From positions 146,936-210,935 of the forward strand of contig WGLV01000011.1 in the NCBI GenBank assembly GCA_016125385.1: a stretch of 64,000 bases of DNA. Reading direction: 5' to 3'. Numbering within the stretch: the first letter of the stretch is position 1; every line of letters starts with the position of its first letter. Origin of the DNA: a bacterium. GTDB taxonomy: Bacteria > Hinthialibacterota > Hinthialibacteria > Hinthialibacterales > Hinthialibacteraceae. The notes below the pieces were generated by a model. The model saw nothing but the letters and a program-made list of their open reading frames with translations. It was not told the DNA's origin and did not search any database. Both the position numbers and the translations under genes were made by a program. Positions 44,437 to 53,664 of the stretch are shown here, piece by piece.

Positions 44437-44498
44437 TTTGGAGCGGTTCCAAATAATGATCAGGTGGATTTTTTTTGTGAATGAATCCTAATAAATTA

Positions 44499-44527
44499 TT
44501 GCCAAAATCTTAACAACCGTCTAACAT
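44499..44527 (+). promoter_or_regulatory. Promoter candidate for the 44.6 kb pilin-like gene
   Basis: TTGCCA (44499-44504, 5/6), 17 bases, TAACAT (44522-44527). Predicted start near 44534, about 94 bases before the ATG. Confidence 0.5.
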
Positions 44528-44627
44528 GTCTATACTACTCTCTTGTCGCCGCATCATTTGCCAACGCAGACTTTTTCATTACGGAACGTAAGATCCCATT
44601 TTCTTCCCACTGGTAAGGAGTCCCGGC

Positions 44628-45260
44628 ATGCTGAAGGCGAAAGGTTTTACATTAATTGAATTGCTAATCGTTGTGGCGATCATTGGCATACTGGCCGCGA
44701 TCGCGGTACCCAACTTTCTCAACGCGCAGATCCGCGCCAAGTGGGCCGCCGAAACCGCCAACATGAAGACGATCGCGGACGCTCTCGAAATGTACTTTCT
44801 CGACAACAACTCCTACCCTGGCGATCATGACCTGGATGAGTATACCGGTTCACAACACGGGCTGTTCAATCTGACCACGCCCATCTCTTATGTGGGAACC
44901 CTGCCTCAGCAGGAATTTCTGAAACAGAAACTCAATTCGGGATTAGGCTCAATATTCGGCGACAGCAACGCGTATGCGGCGAACGGACGCCCCGATTACG
45001 AAATGGGCAGCGGAGCGGACAACGCTGGTTCGAACAAGATTCAGGCATGGAGCCTGATGGGCTACGGGCCCGACGCCGACGACGATATCGGCTCGCACGA
45101 TCCGTTCCCCTTTGGCGTGTGGATCAAACCCTACGACGCCACCAACGGGCTGCTTTCCAACGGCGACAGCTGGCGCATCGGCGGCGCGTTCCAGCGCGGA
45201 TGCTTCACGATCGGCATTCAGCCCGGTACGCTGCAGAAATACACCGGCGGCTGCAGGTGA
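44628..45260 (+). CDS. Type II/IV prepilin-like protein
   Basis: A 210-residue protein with the prepilin-peptidase signature KG/FTLIELLIVVAIIGILAAIA at residues 5-25 (cut after Gly, Glu+5 present), one N-terminal hydrophobic helix and a globular region. The extended domain has NSYPGDHDLDEYTG, two Cys in GCF and GGCR near the end, and calcium-type acidic loops (DADDDIGSHDP). It fits the pseudopilin/major-pilin group abundant in PVC-like genomes; some members are secretion pseudopilins. AAGGAG lies 7 bases before the ATG. It is a single gene closed by a strong terminator. Confidence 0.88.
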   Translation: MLKAKGFTLIELLIVVAIIGILAAIAVPNFLNAQIRAKWAAETANMKTIADALEMYFLDNNSYPGDHDLDEYTGSQHGLFNLTTPISYVGTLPQQEFLKQKLNSGLGSIFGDSNAYAANGRPDYEMGSGADNAGSNKIQAWSLMGYGPDADDDIGSHDPFPFGVWIKPYDATNGLLSNGDSWRIGGAFQRGCFTIGIQPGTLQKYTGGCR

Positions 45261-45281
45261 TTAACTCGTACAACGGTTTCA

Positions 45282-45309
45282 AGGCCCGGTTCGCTCCGGG
45301 CCTTTTTTT
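45282..45309 (+). terminator. Rho-independent terminator
   Basis: AGGCCCGG (45282-45289) pairs with CCGGGCCT (45296-45303) and is followed by seven Ts. Its T run overlaps the stop codon of the convergent ferredoxin gene at 45308. Confidence 0.9.
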
Positions 45310-45673
45310 ATTCGGCGGGCAGGGCGTGTTCCGCGATCCGGTATTCCTCCACCACGTGGCCACCGATCAGGTGTTCCTGAATAATCCGCTCTAACACCTC
45401 CGGCGTGCAGGATCGATACCACGCGCCTTCCGGATACACGACAGCGACTGGACCCTCCATGCAGACCTTCAGGCAGTTCGCCTTGGTGCGAAATACGCCT
45501 CCCGCTTTCGTCAGTTTCAGTTCATCCAGACGCGATTTGAGATATTCCCACGATTCCAGACTCCGGTCTCGATCGCAACACTTGGGTTTGGTCTGGTCGC
45601 AGCACAGAAAGATATGCCGTCTGATCTGGTTGATGTGCAGATTTTCGACTTGTTTTTCGAGCGAGTCGCTCAT
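45308..45673 (-). CDS. Thioredoxin-like [2Fe-2S] ferredoxin
   Basis: A 121-residue protein of the thioredoxin-like ferredoxin family. Four Cys for the cluster are candidates in [16 protein letters not shown] and [18 protein letters not shown], which is the family pattern (LC-x10-CC...C-x3-C). The C-terminus ([18 protein letters not shown]) is helical and typical. An electron carrier, partner unknown; related domains occur in hydrogenase and complex I subunits. The start at 45673 has GAGG upstream; a longer frame to 45754 adds no conserved residues. Confidence 0.9.
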   Translation of the reverse strand: MSDSLEKQVENLHINQIRRHIFLCCDQTKPKCCDRDRSLESWEYLKSRLDELKLTKAGGVFRTKANCLKVCMEGPVAVVYPEGAWYRSCTPEVLERIIQEHLIGGHVVEEYRIAEHALPAE

Positions 45674-45816
45674 CGCCGCCTCTTTTGTTGATTTTTTGTA
45701 ATTTCCTGTATTCCTGGGAAGATGTATTGTCCCGGCGGCGTCAGTTTGACGCAAGCGCTGGGCTGAAAGGCGATCTTGTGAAAGAATTAAGTTGAGTATG
45801 AACTGGAGGTTTGACC

Positions 45817-47154
45817 ATGTTGAATCGGATGACCTGGATGTTTATTTTTTCCGTCTGCGCGACGTGCATGGCGCCGGCCGCGCCCTTGCCCGCGTTTCCG
45901 GGAGCGCAAGGTTTTGGCTCAACGACGCCCGGAGGACGGGGAGGAGACGTGATCTATGTCGAAAACCTGAACGATGACGGCCCCGGCAGTCTGCGCGAGG
46001 CGGTTCGGGCCAAGGGACAGCGCATGGTACTGTTTTCCGTCGCGGGAACCATCGAATTACGATCTCCTCTTAAAATCGACAATCCTTTTATCACCATCGC
46101 GGGTCAGTCCGCGCCCGGCGGGGGAGTCTGCCTTAAAAATTACTACTTGGGCGTTTCAACGCATGACGTGGTGATTCGCTATTTGCGCGTTCGCGTTGGC
46201 GATGAGTCGGGCAAAGAGCAGGACGCAGTCTCGATTAACGATTCTCAGAACGTCGTCATCGATCATTGTTCGGTCAGCTGGAGCATCGATGAGTGCCTTT
46301 CGGTTTCCGGCGATAGCGATAACGTCACCGTGCAGTGGTGTTTTATCACCGAAAGCCTGAACGATTCCATCCATTCCAAGGGCGAGCACGGTTACGGTTC
46401 GTTGCTGCGCACAACCGGTGGACACCTCAGTTTTCATCACAACCTGTACGCTCATCACAACAGCCGCAATCCCCGGCCCGGTGGAGCGTATGACAACTCG
46501 GGCGAGGGCACGCTGCTCGATTTCCGCAACAATCTGATTTACGACTGGGGCGGCCGCGCGGGCTACTCCAGCGACGATCCATGCCGGCTGAATCTCATCG
46601 CCAATTACTACAAGCCGGGTCCCTCCACGAGCGAAAAGGTGCGCTCGCAGGCGTTCAACATCGGTTCCAACAATACGAAACTCTATTTCGCGGAGAATGA
46701 GATGGAGGGTTTCAAATCGGACGATCAATGGGCGATGGTCGGCGCCTCAGGCGTTGCGCTCTCTCTCGTGAAAAAAGATGCGCCCTTCGAGGCCGCCCCG
46801 GTCGAAACCATGAAAGCCAAATCCGTATACGATCAGGTTTTATTTTCAGCCGGCGCCACTCAGCCGGCGCGCGACGCGGTCGATGAACGCATCGTGGAGG
46901 GCGTCAGGTCAGGCGGCGGAGGCATCATCGATTCACAGAACGATGTGGGGGGATGGCCCGTCTTCGACGATTACCCTCCCTTCGCCGATTCCGACTCCGA
47001 CGGCATGCCCGACGCGTGGGAGACGCGGAACCGTTTCAATCCAGACGATCCGGCGGACGGCCTCGCCGACCGCGACGGTGACGGGTACACCAACCTGGAG
47101 GAATACCTCAACGACGATAACCCCGATTCGGGAATTTCATCTTCGTTGTATTGA
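45817..47154 (+). CDS. Secreted pectate-lyase-like protein with calcium-binding tail
   Basis: A 445-residue exported protein. A signal peptide ([20 protein letters not shown]) precedes [22 protein letters not shown], then [22 protein letters not shown] and [11 protein letters not shown], the PL1/right-handed beta-helix opening shared by pectate lyases. [18 protein letters not shown] and [18 protein letters not shown] continue the coil. The last 45 residues have [12 protein letters not shown] and [17 protein letters not shown], calcium-binding acidic repeats like those of thrombospondin type 3. Such proteins degrade pectate or uronic-acid polymers. The start at 45817 has GGAGG 7 bases upstream. 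Confidence 0.9.
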   Translation: MLNRMTWMFIFSVCATCMAPAAPLPAFPGAQGFGSTTPGGRGGDVIYVENLNDDGPGSLREAVRAKGQRMVLFSVAGTIELRSPLKIDNPFITIAGQSAPGGGVCLKNYYLGVSTHDVVIRYLRVRVGDESGKEQDAVSINDSQNVVIDHCSVSWSIDECLSVSGDSDNVTVQWCFITESLNDSIHSKGEHGYGSLLRTTGGHLSFHHNLYAHHNSRNPRPGGAYDNSGEGTLLDFRNNLIYDWGGRAGYSSDDPCRLNLIANYYKPGPSTSEKVRSQAFNIGSNNTKLYFAENEMEGFKSDDQWAMVGASGVALSLVKKDAPFEAAPVETMKAKSVYDQVLFSAGATQPARDAVDERIVEGVRSGGGGIIDSQNDVGGWPVFDDYPPFADSDSDGMPDAWETRNRFNPDDPADGLADRDGDGYTNLEEYLNDDNPDSGISSSLY

Positions 47155-47185
47155 TGGCGTCTCGTCTGTGGTGATGACAAAGCAA

Positions 47186-47213
47186 GAGGGAGAGGCCGTC
47201 CGGCCTCTCCCTC
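47186..47213. terminator. Perfect 13-pair hairpin between convergent genes
   Basis: GAGGGAGAGGCCG (47186-47198) pairs with CGGCCTCTCCCTC (47201-47213) around a 2-base loop. On the minus strand it is followed by TTGCTTTGTC, making it a plausible flgE terminator; on the plus strand the T run is weak. Confidence 0.6.
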
Positions 47214-47246
47214 ATTGATTGGCGATTGCTATGAATCACGCTGCGA

Positions 47247-50200
47247 TTACTGCTTGAGCCGCAACGCTTCCTGAATGACCTGGTCGCCGGTGGTGATGAT
47301 ACGCGTACTGGCCTGGTAGCCGCGCTGCGCGACGATCAGATCGGTGAATTCCTTGGCCAGATCGACGTTCGAGAGTTCGAGCGTTCCTGAATTGATTACG
47401 CCGCCTTCCGTTTCGGGTTCGATGAAAAATCGCTGGCCTGAGTTGGGGCCGACGGTGAAGAGCGTCGCGCCTTCCTGAATCAATCCGCCTTCGTTCGTGA
47501 CGTCCGCGAGAATGATCTTGCCCAGGGTCTGGGTGTCGCCGTTGGTGAAGACGCCGAGTATCTCGCCGTTGCCCGCGATGCTGATGTTATCCAGATTGCC
47601 GACCGGGCGTCCATCCTGACTCTGCAGCTGCGCCGTGCCGTTGGAACTGAAATAAGTGATGCCGCTCAGGTCCATCTTGAAAGCGATCGGATCGACGCCG
47701 CCGTTGGCCGGGTCGGAGTTATCGGGATCAAAGGTGATATTGGGCGCGGTGTCGCCGCCCGCCCCGTAACTCTGAAAGCGGCCGGAACTGTCGAAGATCA
47801 TTTCGCCGGTGGTCTGCGTCGGCAGGGTGCGGTTGTCGCTGGGTGTGACGATCTGATAGTTCACCGTGCTGCGGGTGATGCCGTCCTTCTGCAGTACGTT
47901 GGTTTCGAAGGGCAGGGTGTCGGTCGATTTCGCGACCACGCCCACCGGGACATTGGCGCTTCGGTCGATGCCCGCCGTGCCGTCGAAGTTGCTGGCCACG
48001 CCGTATCCCCGCTGATTGAACAGGGCGCGCAATGCGGTGACTTCAGGCGTGAACGCCTGGAATCCCGAGAAATTCTGCGCGGTCAGCGCGTCGTTGGTCG
48101 ACAGGACGCCGGAACTCAGCGCCACCAGTTGCACGCCGGAGTCGTCCACGCCGGTGGGCGGCGAAGCGGTGGGATTGCCGGTGTCGTCAAACAGGCCGAA
48201 GTCGGTGTTGCCGATGCTGAACGCGTCCGACAGCGTCGCCGCGAATGGATCGGCGGATGAAATGAATCCAGTGATGCCGCCGCCATCGGTGAAGTCTTCA
48301 TCCACCTGGTGGTCGGCGATGTCGTCGGTGGCGTCGGCCAGCGTGCCGCGTGGATCGATGGTGCTGACGCGCACGGTGCGCGTTCTGGCGGCGAGATCGA
48401 CGACCAGGCCGAGCTGATCGGCGCCGCCCGCCGCGGATGCAAGATTCGAGGTCACGGTGGCGTCGCTGGAGGTCGAGGCGCCCAGGTTGCCGCCATTGGC
48501 TTTGAATGACAGCGCGCCCTCGCTGGTCAGATTGACAGATATGGACGGGATGTTGGTTATCGCGGTCAACCCCGCGGCGGGAACGTTGGTCAGGGTGCCG
48601 TTGGGGTCGATCTGATCGAGATTGCTGGCGACCTGGCGGATCGCGCCGTTGATGCGGGTTTCGATGTTGCTGCGAATGTCTTCCAGCGTGGTTTTATTAG
48701 AGAATCCTTCGTCGCCGAGTAGGCCGCCGCCGGCGTTGTTCACGCTCGGGATGTTCAGGAACGAGTCGCCGGTCACGTCGACGCCCGCGTTGCTGAATTC
48801 GGTGTTAATGGTTCCATCGGCCTGAACCGGCTGGTTAAAGGCGCCGCCGTTAAACGAGATGGCGCCATCTGACAGACGCAGCGAAACCATGTTTCCGCTT
48901 CCGTCGTTGAACGAGAACACGCCTTGGGTGATCATCATATTGCTGATCTGCGACGCCGTGAACACGGCGGTATCGGTGCTTGAATCGATGATCGGTTTGC
49001 TGAATACCGGCTTGGGCGGAACCACGCCGCCGGGAATCATCATGCGGCCTTCGCTGTCACGCAGTTTGCCGATCTGGGTGAGCGCTTCAGCCGGAGGGGA
49101 CGCGGTATCGGCCGCCAGACCCGCCGTGATGGTATGAGAAGCGCCCTGGGAGTCGAACACGTCGATCGAAGTCGTCAGATCGGCGCGGCGCATGCTGTTG
49201 GTGTTAACCACGCTGTCGGCGTCGACGTCAAGCGTCTTCGTGAAATTGGGGTCGCCTTCATTGACGAACAGATTGCCCACCGCGCGGTTGGCGTCTTCAG
49301 GCGGGCGAGATGAATCAAGTCGCGGCGCGACGCCCACGCGAAGGCCCTTCAGCGCGTTCGAGCCGAAATTGTTGAATTCAAAGTTGCCCGACGTTGCGTC
49401 ATAAGTGATCTTCATACCGCTTGAAGCGGTGGGGTCGAGTTCCTGAATCACGCTGGTGAAATAGGTGTTCAGCGCTTTTTCCATATCGGCCACAGTGGTC
49501 GAACTGGTGACGCTCATAATGACGCCGTCGCCCTTACCGATGTCCATCGTGGTGAGGTCGATCGGGCTCTGCACGTTGTTCGGTGGATCGGACAGTTCGA
49601 GGTAGCCGGTTTCAAATTTGATCACGTCGCCGTTAATCAGGCCGAAGGGCTGGCCCACGTTGTCGAACAGGCCGAGCAGATTGGTGGTTTTCTGCGCCTG
49701 CGCCACCGCGGAATCTTCATTGGGGTCGCCAATGCGTTTGTCGAAGTTGCCCGCCGCCGCGACGTTTTCGGTCTGTTTAGCCAGCGATTTGCGGTTGAAG
49801 TCGACCGCCATCGCGCCCGGCGCTTCGGTGTCGAGCAACTGGCCGTTTTCATCGGCCTGACGGCCCACCAGCCGGTAGCCCGTACCGGGGTCGACGATGA
49901 AACCCTGGTTGTCGATGGAGAAGTTGCCCGCCCGCGTCAGAAATTCCTGACCGGCGCCGTTCTGCAGGACAAAGAAGCCTTTGCCCTGAATGGCCATATC
50001 CATCAATCGCCCGGTGTTCTGGGTGTTGCCCTGGGTGAAGATGGTGTCGATGCTGCCCAGTTTGACGCCAAGACCGGTCTGCCGGGGATTGATGCCGCCC
50101 CGGTTGCCCGTCGCGCCCGCTCCGGAAAACATGGTTGTATAGAATATGTCGTCAAAACTCGCCCGGCTGGCGCGAAAGCCCACCGTGTTGACGTTAGTGA

Positions 50201-50279
50201 TGTTATTGCCGATCACGTCGATGTTATGGCTCATGGCGTTCAGCCCGGTGAGCCCTACGTAAAGCGAACGTACGGTCAT
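47247..50279 (-). CDS. flgE: Flagellar hook protein FlgE, unusually large
   Basis: Structural protein of the flagellar hook. The conserved ends are clear: N-terminal VRSLYVGLTGLNAMSHNIDVIGNNITNVNTVGF region, in part LTGLNAMSHNIDVIGNNI, and C-terminal GTLELSNVDLAKEFTDLIVAQRG, also VAQRGYQASTRIITT. Length is 1010 residues against roughly 400-700 in most FlgE proteins, with the excess in the middle (about residues 150-850), which is low in Cys and has repeated Asp/Gly/Ser/Thr loops such as DGNGTLTN-like turns. It is likely a surface-exposed expansion of the hook rod. Last gene of the fliK-flgD-flgE operon; GGGAGG precedes the start. Confidence 0.93.
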   Translation of the reverse strand: MTVRSLYVGLTGLNAMSHNIDVIGNNITNVNTVGFRASRASFDDIFYTTMFSGAGATGNRGGINPRQTGLGVKLGSIDTIFTQGNTQNTGRLMDMAIQGKGFFVLQNGAGQEFLTRAGNFSIDNQGFIVDPGTGYRLVGRQADENGQLLDTEAPGAMAVDFNRKSLAKQTENVAAAGNFDKRIGDPNEDSAVAQAQKTTNLLGLFDNVGQPFGLINGDVIKFETGYLELSDPPNNVQSPIDLTTMDIGKGDGVIMSVTSSTTVADMEKALNTYFTSVIQELDPTASSGMKITYDATSGNFEFNNFGSNALKGLRVGVAPRLDSSRPPEDANRAVGNLFVNEGDPNFTKTLDVDADSVVNTNSMRRADLTTSIDVFDSQGASHTITAGLAADTASPPAEALTQIGKLRDSEGRMMIPGGVVPPKPVFSKPIIDSSTDTAVFTASQISNMMITQGVFSFNDGSGNMVSLRLSDGAISFNGGAFNQPVQADGTINTEFSNAGVDVTGDSFLNIPSVNNAGGGLLGDEGFSNKTTLEDIRSNIETRINGAIRQVASNLDQIDPNGTLTNVPAAGLTAITNIPSISVNLTSEGALSFKANGGNLGASTSSDATVTSNLASAAGGADQLGLVVDLAARTRTVRVSTIDPRGTLADATDDIADHQVDEDFTDGGGITGFISSADPFAATLSDAFSIGNTDFGLFDDTGNPTASPPTGVDDSGVQLVALSSGVLSTNDALTAQNFSGFQAFTPEVTALRALFNQRGYGVASNFDGTAGIDRSANVPVGVVAKSTDTLPFETNVLQKDGITRSTVNYQIVTPSDNRTLPTQTTGEMIFDSSGRFQSYGAGGDTAPNITFDPDNSDPANGGVDPIAFKMDLSGITYFSSNGTAQLQSQDGRPVGNLDNISIAGNGEILGVFTNGDTQTLGKIILADVTNEGGLIQEGATLFTVGPNSGQRFFIEPETEGGVINSGTLELSNVDLAKEFTDLIVAQRGYQASTRIITTGDQVIQEALRLKQ

Positions 50280-50297
50280 GGTCCTCTGACCTCCCTG

Positions 50298-50364
50298 TCT
50301 TGGTCAACGGCTGCCCGGCTCATCCTGAGCCGGATTTCTTGGTCAACGCCGGAGCGCACTCCGG
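50298..50364 (-). promoter_or_regulatory. flgE leader: direct repeats and hairpins, candidate CsrA site
   Basis: On the minus strand the 12-base CGTTGACCAAGA occurs twice (plus coordinates 50298-50309 and 50337-50348), flanking a hairpin at 50315-50333 (CCGGCTC/GAGCCGG) whose loop is AGGAT, the core of a CsrA-binding site. A second hairpin CCGGAG/CTCCGG is at 50349-50364. The ribosome site follows at about 50288. Located between flgD and flgE. Confidence 0.5.
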
Positions 50365-50443
50365 AGATCACGAAAAGAAAACAATAAAAACATTCCGAAT
50401 TAAAAAGCCTCGGCGTCTCCGCTCTGGCTTATGACATCCATGT

Positions 50444-51130
50444 TTATCCGTTGTCGTCCCAGGCGCCCGGCGAGAACACCGCGCCCACGTTCGACATTTC
50501 AACCGACTGCCCGTTGATCAGCAACACCGGCGCGCCGTCCACGAAGTTCACGCCTTCCACTTCGCCGCGCAGATACATCGGCAGCTGGTTCAACTGACCG
50601 TCCGAATTGCTGCCCGAACCGATCTGCACCTGGTACGATCCCGCACCGAGGTCGCCGCCTTTGCCATTCGTCCCGTCGAACGAGTAGGTGTGCTGGCCCG
50701 CCGAGTCGACGTAGATCTGATCGGTAAAGGCGACGCGGCCCGATTCAGTCAGCGCCTGGACGGTATACGTGCCCGCGCTGGGGGCCTGAAAGACGAAACT
50801 CAGTTCCTGACCGGGCGTGAAATTGACCGAGCCGGTTTGCACGGCCGCTTCTTTGCCGATCAGCGACAGCGCCTGGGTGGTCGCCGTGCTGCTGTCGTTA
50901 TTCGCGATGGTTTCAAGCAACTTGGTCTGATTGGTGGATTGTTCCAGTTGGCTGAACACCGCCAGCTCCGAGACGAATTCCTGGTTTTCCATCGGATTGA
51001 GCGGATCCTGATTTTTTAACTGCGCCACCAGCAGTTGCAGAAAGTCCTGCTGATTGACGTAGTCGGCGCCCAGCTGCGATGAAAAGGTATTGCTGGTTGG
51101 CGATTGCGTATTCGATACGGAACTGACCAT
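50444..51130 (-). CDS. flgD: Flagellar hook cap FlgD
   Basis: Scaffold protein needed to assemble the hook. The 228-residue protein has the FlgD N-terminal block NQQDFLQLLVAQLKNQDPLNPMENQEFVSELAVFSQLEQ, in part DFLQLLVAQLKNQDPLNPME, then the C-terminal FlgD Tudor-like and FLG-TUD domain with VQTGSVNFTPGQELSF and a FDGTNGKGGDLGAGSYQ turn. Length is typical. It lies between fliK and flgE, as in many flagellar operons. Confidence 0.95.
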   Translation of the reverse strand: MVSSVSNTQSPTSNTFSSQLGADYVNQQDFLQLLVAQLKNQDPLNPMENQEFVSELAVFSQLEQSTNQTKLLETIANNDSSTATTQALSLIGKEAAVQTGSVNFTPGQELSFVFQAPSAGTYTVQALTESGRVAFTDQIYVDSAGQHTYSFDGTNGKGGDLGAGSYQVQIGSGSNSDGQLNQLPMYLRGEVEGVNFVDGAPVLLINGQSVEMSNVGAVFSPGAWDDNG

Positions 51131-51192
51131 GATTCGATAACCTCAAAGATTCCCATGAAAGGGAAATCGGACTGATTGCCTGCCAATTCGTG

Positions 51193-53235
51193 TTATGAGC
51201 GCCACATGCGCCACGACGTCCAATACTCGCTCCAGTTCCAGCCCTGGCCGTTGCGGCGTTGTTCGCCCGAGCGGCCTCCAGACTGATTGAACGAGCCTCG
51301 CTCCTGCGCCATCCGGTTTTCGCGGCTTTGATCGCGGTTCTGTTCCTGCTGCTGGCGCATGTCCATCGAGTCTTTCTGAATATGCAACCGGTCGACTTTT
51401 ACGTTCTGATCGTCCAGTGCGGTTCTCAAGGCGGCCATGTGGTTTTCAAGCATGGCGCGGGTCGAGTCTTTATGCGCGGTGAAATGAGCGGTTAACGCGC
51501 CATGATCCATCGTCAACTGAATCGATACCTTACCGAGCGATTCAGGATGCAATTGCAGCGTCACCTGGCTCTTGCCGTCGCTGATCATGCCCTTGACGCT
51601 CTTGACGATCTGTTCAGAGGCCTGCTGGGCCTGATCGACGCGTTCCTGCATGGAGGCCGATTGCGCCAGGTTGTCGACTTTCGCCGCCTGCGCCGTGTCG
51701 GCGGCTTTGCCCGCCGCCGCGTTCTGAGCGTTCAGCGCCTGCGCGCGAACCGGTTCATCGCTGGTTTTCTCTTTTTCCATCGGCCGGGTGGCCTTGTTCG
51801 ACATGGCGCCCAGCGCAATCTGATCAGTCGCCGCTTTCATTGCTCGTTTAAACTGATCGCCGGACTGGTTTGACTGATCGTCGGATGAATGACGCTGATT
51901 CGAGTCCTGCGAAGTGGATTCCGTTTTCACTTTGACTTGCGCGCTGCGCTCGTCTTCCGCCTTGTGGTTGACCGGTTTTTCGCGCTCGGTCTGCGGTTTC
52001 GCCGCATCGCGGGTTTCTTTCGCGTCGCTGAAGGCTTTGAGCATCACGTCATCCTTCGCGCCGCGAGCCGTTTCAACCATGTGGTCGTTGGCGTCCGCTT
52101 CCATTTTCATCTTAACCAGGTCGAGAGTCGCCGGGTTTTCAGGCGTTTTGACGGATTCAGCGGGCGCGCCCGTCGCGCCGAAACGCTGGTTTTTCGTCTG
52201 GACTTCGTGCAGCGCTTCTTTTACTTCAGTCAGCGCGCGCCGGTTTTGTTCAATGGTTTTCACGCCGTCGGCTTTGAGCGGTTTGCTTTCCGCCAACTGA
52301 ATCTCGCCCTCGCGGCGTGACGTCAATGTCAGTTCGCGTTCGGCCGTCTGAACGTGCAGGCGATCGATCGCTTTTTTCGCGGGAGATACGCTTTCTTTAT
52401 CGACCTGATTTACGGCGGCTTCGCGGATTCGCTGAGTTTGCTGTACATCGGTATGCGCTTGCGCCAGAGCTGACTCGGCCGCGGCCTTGATCAGATCGGC
52501 GTGTTGCTGTTGAGCGCGCGCGACTCGTTCAGCCCGGCTCATGGGCTGTTTCATGGATGTTTCGGCTTTTTCCACGCCGCTTTTCAAATTCGCCGCCAGC
52601 GAAGGTTCATCCTGCCCCGGGGCGTGCAGCGGCGTCTTTAACAGCCCGATGCCGGGCTGCGCGTCGCCGTATTCCGTCATTCGAATCGAAGACTTGTGGA
52701 TATGACGCGGCCCGCTTTTGGTAGACGACTGTTCTGTTGAGAATGCTTTGCTTAATACCGCTTTATTGCCTTTGACTTCGACGTTGAACAAGCCGGGAAT
52801 CGCCTGACCATGATCCGTCAGTGAGACCAGCAGAGATTCTTCGCCTTTTTTCGCTTTGTGGAGAAGTTCTTTATCCGGAACGATGGCTTGAAGATCGTCT
52901 AAAGACAGCGCCAACTTGCCGTGACTGTTTGTGTTAAGCGCTTCGATGGGAATCTGAATGGGTGCGATGGATGTTTTGGGTTCCGTTGCGCTGGAGCTTC
53001 GCGCGGGAGCGGTGGTCAGTGTAGCGACAGGGGCGCTCTGTGCGTTTGCTGCGCGTGTGTTTGAGGTCTGAGCGCCCTGCAGGGCCTGTTTCAGCGCGAG
53101 TTCAAAGGCGTCCGTTGCACCGGCTTCGCTGGTTCGGGCGGTTTTTACCCCGGCTTTGACGCCAGCCGCCGCGCCGGCGGAATGAACCGCGCGGGGCTGA
53201 ATCGGTATGAACTGGTGAAGAGCTGCCTGTCCCAT
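51193..53235 (-). CDS. fliK: Flagellar hook-length control protein FliK
   Basis: Molecular ruler that ends hook growth and switches export specificity. The 680-residue protein is mostly Lys/Glu/Ala/Gln-rich disordered sequence, with a C-terminal Flg_hook domain near 560-640: VTLQLHPESLGKVSIQLTMDHGALTAHFTA in parts, e.g. LQLHPESLGKVSIQLTMDHG. The tail is Gln/Arg rich. The start at 53235 (MGQAALHQFIPI) is preferred: AAGGA lies 8 bases upstream and it is downstream of the sigma-54 promoter, whereas in-frame starts at 53340 and 53301 are upstream of the predicted transcript start (53244 cannot be excluded). Confidence 0.85.
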   Translation of the reverse strand: MGQAALHQFIPIQPRAVHSAGAAAGVKAGVKTARTSEAGATDAFELALKQALQGAQTSNTRAANAQSAPVATLTTAPARSSSATEPKTSIAPIQIPIEALNTNSHGKLALSLDDLQAIVPDKELLHKAKKGEESLLVSLTDHGQAIPGLFNVEVKGNKAVLSKAFSTEQSSTKSGPRHIHKSSIRMTEYGDAQPGIGLLKTPLHAPGQDEPSLAANLKSGVEKAETSMKQPMSRAERVARAQQQHADLIKAAAESALAQAHTDVQQTQRIREAAVNQVDKESVSPAKKAIDRLHVQTAERELTLTSRREGEIQLAESKPLKADGVKTIEQNRRALTEVKEALHEVQTKNQRFGATGAPAESVKTPENPATLDLVKMKMEADANDHMVETARGAKDDVMLKAFSDAKETRDAAKPQTEREKPVNHKAEDERSAQVKVKTESTSQDSNQRHSSDDQSNQSGDQFKRAMKAATDQIALGAMSNKATRPMEKEKTSDEPVRAQALNAQNAAAGKAADTAQAAKVDNLAQSASMQERVDQAQQASEQIVKSVKGMISDGKSQVTLQLHPESLGKVSIQLTMDHGALTAHFTAHKDSTRAMLENHMAALRTALDDQNVKVDRLHIQKDSMDMRQQQEQNRDQSRENRMAQERGSFNQSGGRSGEQRRNGQGWNWSEYWTSWRMWRS

Positions 53236-53304
53236 CCTGACCATCCTTGGCGATATACGGAGGCTCCGGCCTCCCAATGGGATGCGATATTGATTTCCCA
53301 TAAA

Positions 53305-53320
53305 CGCAAGAGTGGCGCCA
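53305..53320 (-). promoter_or_regulatory. Sigma-54 promoter of the fliK-flgD-flgE operon
   Basis: On the minus strand TGGCGCCACTCTTGCG matches the RpoN consensus TGGCAC-N5-TTGCA with correct GG-GC spacing. Start of transcription near 53294, about 60 bases before fliK. Sigma-54 control of hook genes is well known in other bacteria. Confidence 0.75.
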
Positions 53321-53420
53321 AGGGATCGGAAAATTCGCATTAACCGGTCAGGGTAACAAAAACTGGAAGGATCGATTCAAGTTAGGAGAGTTGTCTTCAA
53401 CCGGATCAGAAGGGGGGCAA

Positions 53421-53477
53421 AAGAAAAAACGGAAAATGTTTCCCCTCATCTCTATGCGGAAGGGGAAAATTTTCCGT
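53421..53477 (-). terminator. Terminator of the secretion/STAS operon
   Basis: A 16-17-base inverted repeat, arms 53429-53445 and 53462-53477 (ACGGAAAA...TTTCCCC), one base out, with a 16-base loop. On the minus strand it is followed by TTTTTTCTTTT (through 53421), making it a strong minus-strand terminator. The stretch 53478-53664 between it and the STAS stop appears non-coding; it holds a short CCC-TTCG-GGG hairpin at about 53608. Confidence 0.75.
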
Positions 53478-53664
53478 TATGGAAAGTGATCTTGTTGACC
53501 GTACGTTCGCTAATAGTATCGAACCGGATATTTCAAACTTGAGCGCGGGGGCGAAATTTTTTAATAGACACTACGCCCTGAATAATGGGGTCTTGAAATT
53601 TCCCGAAGGGGATTCAGACGATTGGAAAGAAGTCGCGTATATATTTTGGATTAACGGTTCCCGC

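Noticed and set aside
44437..44460. Terminator after the Nramp-like gene
   Set aside because: TTTGGA/TCCAAA forms a short stem but is not followed at once by Ts; too weak to call.
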